A stretch of 64,000 bases of DNA, taken from NCBI GenBank assembly GCA_020425085.1, contig JAGQRW010000018.1:62001-126000 (forward strand), in the 5' to 3' direction. This stretch comes from Paracoccaceae bacterium. Its GTDB lineage: Bacteria > Pseudomonadota > Alphaproteobacteria > Rhodobacterales > Rhodobacteraceae. Made by a program: the position numbers and the translations under genes. The stretch's first letter is position 1. The number at the start of each line of letters is the position of its first letter. Positions 61,180 to 64,000 of the stretch are shown one piece after another. Under the pieces are notes generated by a model that was not told the origin of the DNA, did not search any database, and saw only the letters and a list, made by a program, of their open reading frames with translations.

Positions 61180-62677
61180 GCTTGAACAAAACCTGACCCG
61201 CGCGCGCGCTTACCTCAAGCAGTTTGACGGCAAGGGGGTGCTGAACCGCATCGGCGGGCAGGATAGCGCCGGCATCGGCTGGTTTGATACCACATCACCG
61301 GTAGACGGGGCGCATCTGGCGCAGGTGGCGCGCGGCGACAGGTCCGAAATGGACCGCGCGGCCGAGGCCGCCAAGGCCGCGTTTCCGGCATGGCGCGATA
61401 TGGGCGGCAAGGAACGCAAGCAGATCCTGCACAACATTGCCGACGCGATCGAAGCGCAGGCCGAAGAAATCGCCTTTCTCGAATGTCTTGATACCGGGCA
61501 GGCGTTGCGCTTCATGTCAAAGGCCGCCCTGCGCGGGGCCGAAAATTTTCGCTATTTCGCCGATCTGGCGCCATCAGCCCGCGACGGGCAAAGCCTGCCA
61601 AGCCCGACCCTGATGAATGTGACGACGCGGGTGCCGATCGGCCCGGTCGGGGTGATCACGCCCTGGAACACGCCTTTCATGCTATCGACCTGGAAAATCG
61701 CCCCGGCACTGGCCGCGGGCTGTACCGTGGTTCACAAACCGGCTGAGCTAAGTCCGATAACCGCCAGATTGCTATGCGAAATCGCCGAAGGTGCTGGCTT
61801 GCCGCCAGGCGTGTGGAATCTGGTCAACGGCTATGGTGAAGATGCCGGTCGCGCGCTGACCGAACATCCCGCCATCAAGGCCATTGCCTTTGTTGGCGAA
61901 AGCAGAACCGGCAGCATGATCATGAAACAGGGTGCCGATACCCTGAAACGGGTGCATTTCGAACTCGGTGGCAAGAACCCCTGTATTGTTTTTGCTGACG
62001 CTGATCTTGACCGGGCGCTGGATGCGGCGATCTTCATGATCTATTCGCTGAACGGTGAACGCTGCACGTCATCCTCGCGCCTGCTGGTGGCGGCGGAAAT
62101 CCATGACGAATTTGTCGCCAGACTGGCAGGGCGCGTAGCCAGCCTCAAGGTCGGGCATCCGCTGGATCCGGCCACGGAAATCGGGCCGCTGATAGGTGAG
62201 GAACACCACGGAAAGGTTTGTTCTTACTTTGATATTGCCATCAAGGACGGCGCGAACATCAAGGTCGGCGGTCGCCCTATCGACGGCCCCGGCTTTTACG
62301 TCGAACCGACCCTGTTCACCCAGGCCAGCAACGATATGCGCATCGCGCAGGAAGAAATCTTTGGCCCGGTCCTGACCGTGATCCCGTTCAAGGATGAGGC
62401 CGAGGCGATCACGCTGGCCAACGGCGTTGCCTATGGTCTGGCCGCCTATATCTGGACCAACGACCTCAGCCGCGCATTGCGCGTCACCAACCAGATCGAG
62501 GCGGGGATGATGTGGGTCAATTCCGAAAATGTCCGCCATCTGCCAACCCCGTTCGGCGGCGTCAAGGCCAGCGGCATGGGGCGTGATGGTGGCGATTGGA
62601 GCTTTGAATTCTACATGGAACAAAAACACATCGGCTTTGCCTTTGGTGATCACAAAATTCCGCGCCTGGGTGCCTGA
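61172..62677 (+). CDS. hpaE: 5-carboxymethyl-2-hydroxymuconate semialdehyde dehydrogenase
   Basis: A 501-residue NAD-dependent aldehyde dehydrogenase acting on the ring-cleavage product of homoprotocatechuate. Motifs: VGVITPWNTPFMLSTWK (NAD phosphates), FELGGKNPCIVFADAD (catalytic Glu), NGERCTSSSRLLV (catalytic Cys), EEIFGPVLTVIPF, VKASGMGRDGGDWSF. Start at ATG 61172 inside the hpaF end, after AAAGGAATTG. Normal length. Confidence 0.94.
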   Translation: MSELEQNLTRARAYLKQFDGKGVLNRIGGQDSAGIGWFDTTSPVDGAHLAQVARGDRSEMDRAAEAAKAAFPAWRDMGGKERKQILHNIADAIEAQAEEIAFLECLDTGQALRFMSKAALRGAENFRYFADLAPSARDGQSLPSPTLMNVTTRVPIGPVGVITPWNTPFMLSTWKIAPALAAGCTVVHKPAELSPITARLLCEIAEGAGLPPGVWNLVNGYGEDAGRALTEHPAIKAIAFVGESRTGSMIMKQGADTLKRVHFELGGKNPCIVFADADLDRALDAAIFMIYSLNGERCTSSSRLLVAAEIHDEFVARLAGRVASLKVGHPLDPATEIGPLIGEEHHGKVCSYFDIAIKDGANIKVGGRPIDGPGFYVEPTLFTQASNDMRIAQEEIFGPVLTVIPFKDEAEAITLANGVAYGLAAYIWTNDLSRALRVTNQIEAGMMWVNSENVRHLPTPFGGVKASGMGRDGGDWSFEFYMEQKHIGFAFGDHKIPRLGA

Positions 62678-62727
62678 ATAACCTTAGCAAAACTGACAAA
62701 ATAATGGATAACAAAGGGAAAAACAAA

Positions 62728-63582
62728 ATGGGCGAACTTTTACTTGCCGCCAAGATCACACATGTGCCAACCATGCTGTTGTCGGAACGTCCCGGCCGCC
62801 TGGAGGGCAAGCGCCAGCAGGCTATCGACGGCCACAAGGAAATCGGCAGGCGCATGCGCGCGCTTGGCGTCGATACCGTGGTGGTGATTGATACCCATTG
62901 GCTGGTCAACGCTGGCTTTCATGTGAACGCCAACGCGCATTTCAAAGGTGTGTATACCAGCCACGAATTCCCGCATTTCATCCAGAACCTTGCCTATGAA
63001 TATGACGGCAACCCGGTGCTTGGTGACCTGATTGCCGAAAAGGCCACCGCCAAGGGGGTGATGACACTGTCGCATCAGGTGGAAACGCTGGATCTGGAAT
63101 ATGGCACTCTGGTGCCGATGCGCTACATGAACCAGGCGAGCGACCTCAAGGTGGTGTCGGTGGCCGGCTGGTGCAGTGTTCACAACCTCAACGACAGCCG
63201 CACCCTTGGTGTTGCCATCCGCGAGGCGATCGAGGCCTCGGATAGCAAGGTGGCGCTGCTTGCCTCAGGCTCGCTCAGCCATAAAATCTGGGAGAACGAA
63301 CTATACGAGGCCAATAACGGCACCTTCACCATCAGCCGCGAGTTCAATCGTCAGGTCGATCTGCGGGTGCTGGAATTATGGCAAAAGGGCGAGATTGCCA
63401 CCTTCCTCAAGATGCTGCCCGATTACGCCCAGCACTGCGCCGGCGAGGGCAACATGCACGATACCGCCATGCTGTTCGGCGCGCTTGGCTGGGACGAATA
63501 CAAGGGCAGGGGTGAACTGATCGGCGAATATTTCCCCAGCTCCGGCACCGGCCAGTGCAACGTCGTCTTTCCCGTCGCCTGA
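62728..63582 (+). CDS. hpaD: Homoprotocatechuate 2,3-dioxygenase, LigB type
   Basis: A 284-residue class III extradiol dioxygenase opening the ring of 3,4-dihydroxyphenylacetate between C2 and C3. Matches E. coli HpaD in start (MGELLLAAKITHVPTMLLSE) and in conserved runs: IDGHKEIGRRMR, VVVIDTHWLVN (Fe His), ASGSLSHKIW (catalytic His), GEGNMHDTAMLFGALGW. The ATG at 62728 gives the family N-terminus; the ATG at 62704 is rejected. AAAGGGA lies upstream. Confidence 0.96.
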   Translation: MGELLLAAKITHVPTMLLSERPGRLEGKRQQAIDGHKEIGRRMRALGVDTVVVIDTHWLVNAGFHVNANAHFKGVYTSHEFPHFIQNLAYEYDGNPVLGDLIAEKATAKGVMTLSHQVETLDLEYGTLVPMRYMNQASDLKVVSVAGWCSVHNLNDSRTLGVAIREAIEASDSKVALLASGSLSHKIWENELYEANNGTFTISREFNRQVDLRVLELWQKGEIATFLKMLPDYAQHCAGEGNMHDTAMLFGALGWDEYKGRGELIGEYFPSSGTGQCNVVFPVA

Positions 63583-63596
63583 TTTCACGAGGTTAC

Positions 63597-64000
63597 ATGT
63601 CCCTTCCCGATCCCGTTCTCGCGCCGCCCTTCAACATCGTGCGCCTCAGCCATACGGTTTTCAATGTCACCAATCTGGCCGCCAGCCGCGCCTTTTATGT
63701 CGACACGCTCGGCCTGCAAGTGACCGATGAGGATCGTCACCGCATTTACCTGCGCGCCATGGAGGAACGCGGCCATCACTCGCTGGTCCTGCAACAGGCC
63801 GACAGCGCCAGCGTCGACGCCCTCAGCTTCAAGCTCTGGGCCGAGGATGATCTTGACCGCGCCGCCGAATACTTCGCCACCGTCGGCAGGCCGGTTCAGT
63901 GGGTTGAACGCCCGTTTCAGGGCCGTACCCTGGCCACCAGCGATCTTCACGGCATCCCGCTGGAATTTTATGCCAAAATGGATCGGCTGGAACCGATTCA
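63597..64000 (+). CDS. VOC-family homoprotocatechuate dioxygenase, 5' part
   Basis: First 134 residues of a vicinal-oxygen-chelate protein; the gene runs past the window. Its start and core (NIVRLSHTVFNVTNLAASRAFYVDTLGL, EDRHRIYLRAMEE, HHSLVLQQ, GIPLEFYAKM) resemble the N-terminal module of Arthrobacter/Brevibacterium homoprotocatechuate 2,3-dioxygenases (type I extradiol). Catalytic His, His and Glu of those enzymes sit in the C-terminal module, which is not in the window. GAGG precedes the ATG at 63597. It follows hpaD directly. Confidence 0.8.
   Translation, partial: MSLPDPVLAPPFNIVRLSHTVFNVTNLAASRAFYVDTLGLQVTDEDRHRIYLRAMEERGHHSLVLQQADSASVDALSFKLWAEDDLDRAAEYFATVGRPVQWVERPFQGRTLATSDLHGIPLEFYAKMDRLEPI

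Overview
The window reads as chromosomal DNA of a marine-type alphaproteobacterium, most likely a member of the Rhodobacteraceae (Roseobacter group). This rests on gene content and order rather than on a marker gene: the glyQ / DUF6446 / glyS / PPDK-like block, folB-folP-glmM with overlapping ends, ilvC beside two Lrp/AsnC genes, a stand-alone ctaD, the phaZ / phaC-phaP-phaR locus, DUF1127 genes, a VPLPA-CTERM protein and the DNA's high G+C content. There is no rRNA, prophage, insertion sequence or CRISPR array. The only RNA gene I can support is tRNA-Leu(GAG). About 66 protein genes are tightly packed, many with 4-base ATGA overlaps.

Layout. 1-5.2 kb: end of folE, a MerR regulator divergent from a zinc/cadmium-type CDF exporter with a textbook 19-bp-spacer promoter, TrkH, and a secreted protein whose trypsin-like domain has lost all three catalytic residues. 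5.4-12 kb: glycyl-tRNA synthetase subunits, with an AT-richer in-frame insert in glyS, and a divergent pyruvate phosphate dikinase relative. 12-19.9 kb: cell-wall hydrolase SleB, a CAP-domain protein, folB (with an unknown C-terminal domain), folP, glmM, a PEBP-like protein, a DMT exporter, two DUF1127 genes and a VPLPA-CTERM protein. 20-30 kb: ilvC with two Lrp regulators, an aminotransferase, a UbiH-type hydroxylase, small enzymes, a GntR regulator, a c-di-GMP-receptor (MshEN)-glycosyltransferase fusion and carA. 30-43 kb: YqeY, DUF2244, ctaD, lipB, a secreted peptidoglycan-binding-like protein, tRNA-Leu, a flavin reductase, two cold-shock genes with matching leaders, a YedK/HMCES-type protein, RNase D, and DUF952-pyrD-arsC.

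43-50.7 kb holds a periplasmic nucleotidase and the polyhydroxyalkanoate locus. phaZ (depolymerase) diverges from phaC (synthase), followed by phasin phaP and its repressor phaR. Operator-like sites resembling CTGC-N3-GCAG sit on the phaP and phaR promoters. They recur before the PPDK-like gene and before the DUF1127 pair, which suggests a wider PhaR regulon. 50.9-56.5 kb is a peptide/nickel-type ABC transporter: a Tat-exported binding protein divergent from two permeases and a double ATPase.

57.3-64 kb is a homoprotocatechuate (3,4-dihydroxyphenylacetate) meta-cleavage cluster: hpaI, hpaH, a Rid protein, hpaR and hpaG on the minus strand, divergent from hpaF, hpaE and hpaD on the plus strand. 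At the right edge begins a second, evolutionarily unrelated (VOC-fold) homoprotocatechuate dioxygenase. A perfect TTTAAC-CT-GTTAAA palindrome lies in the divergent promoter region. The hydroxylase hpaBC that would feed the pathway is not in the window.

The strongest leads for something new are the MshEN-glycosyltransferase gene under a perfect CtrA box, the predicted PhaR sites on PEP/pyruvate and DUF1127 genes, the PPDK-like protein with an eroded ATP site, the pseudoprotease, the glyS insertion, the paired unrelated ring-cleavage dioxygenases, and an HpaF that lacks the family's N-terminal proline. All functional statements are inferred from sequence reading alone; no database search was run.
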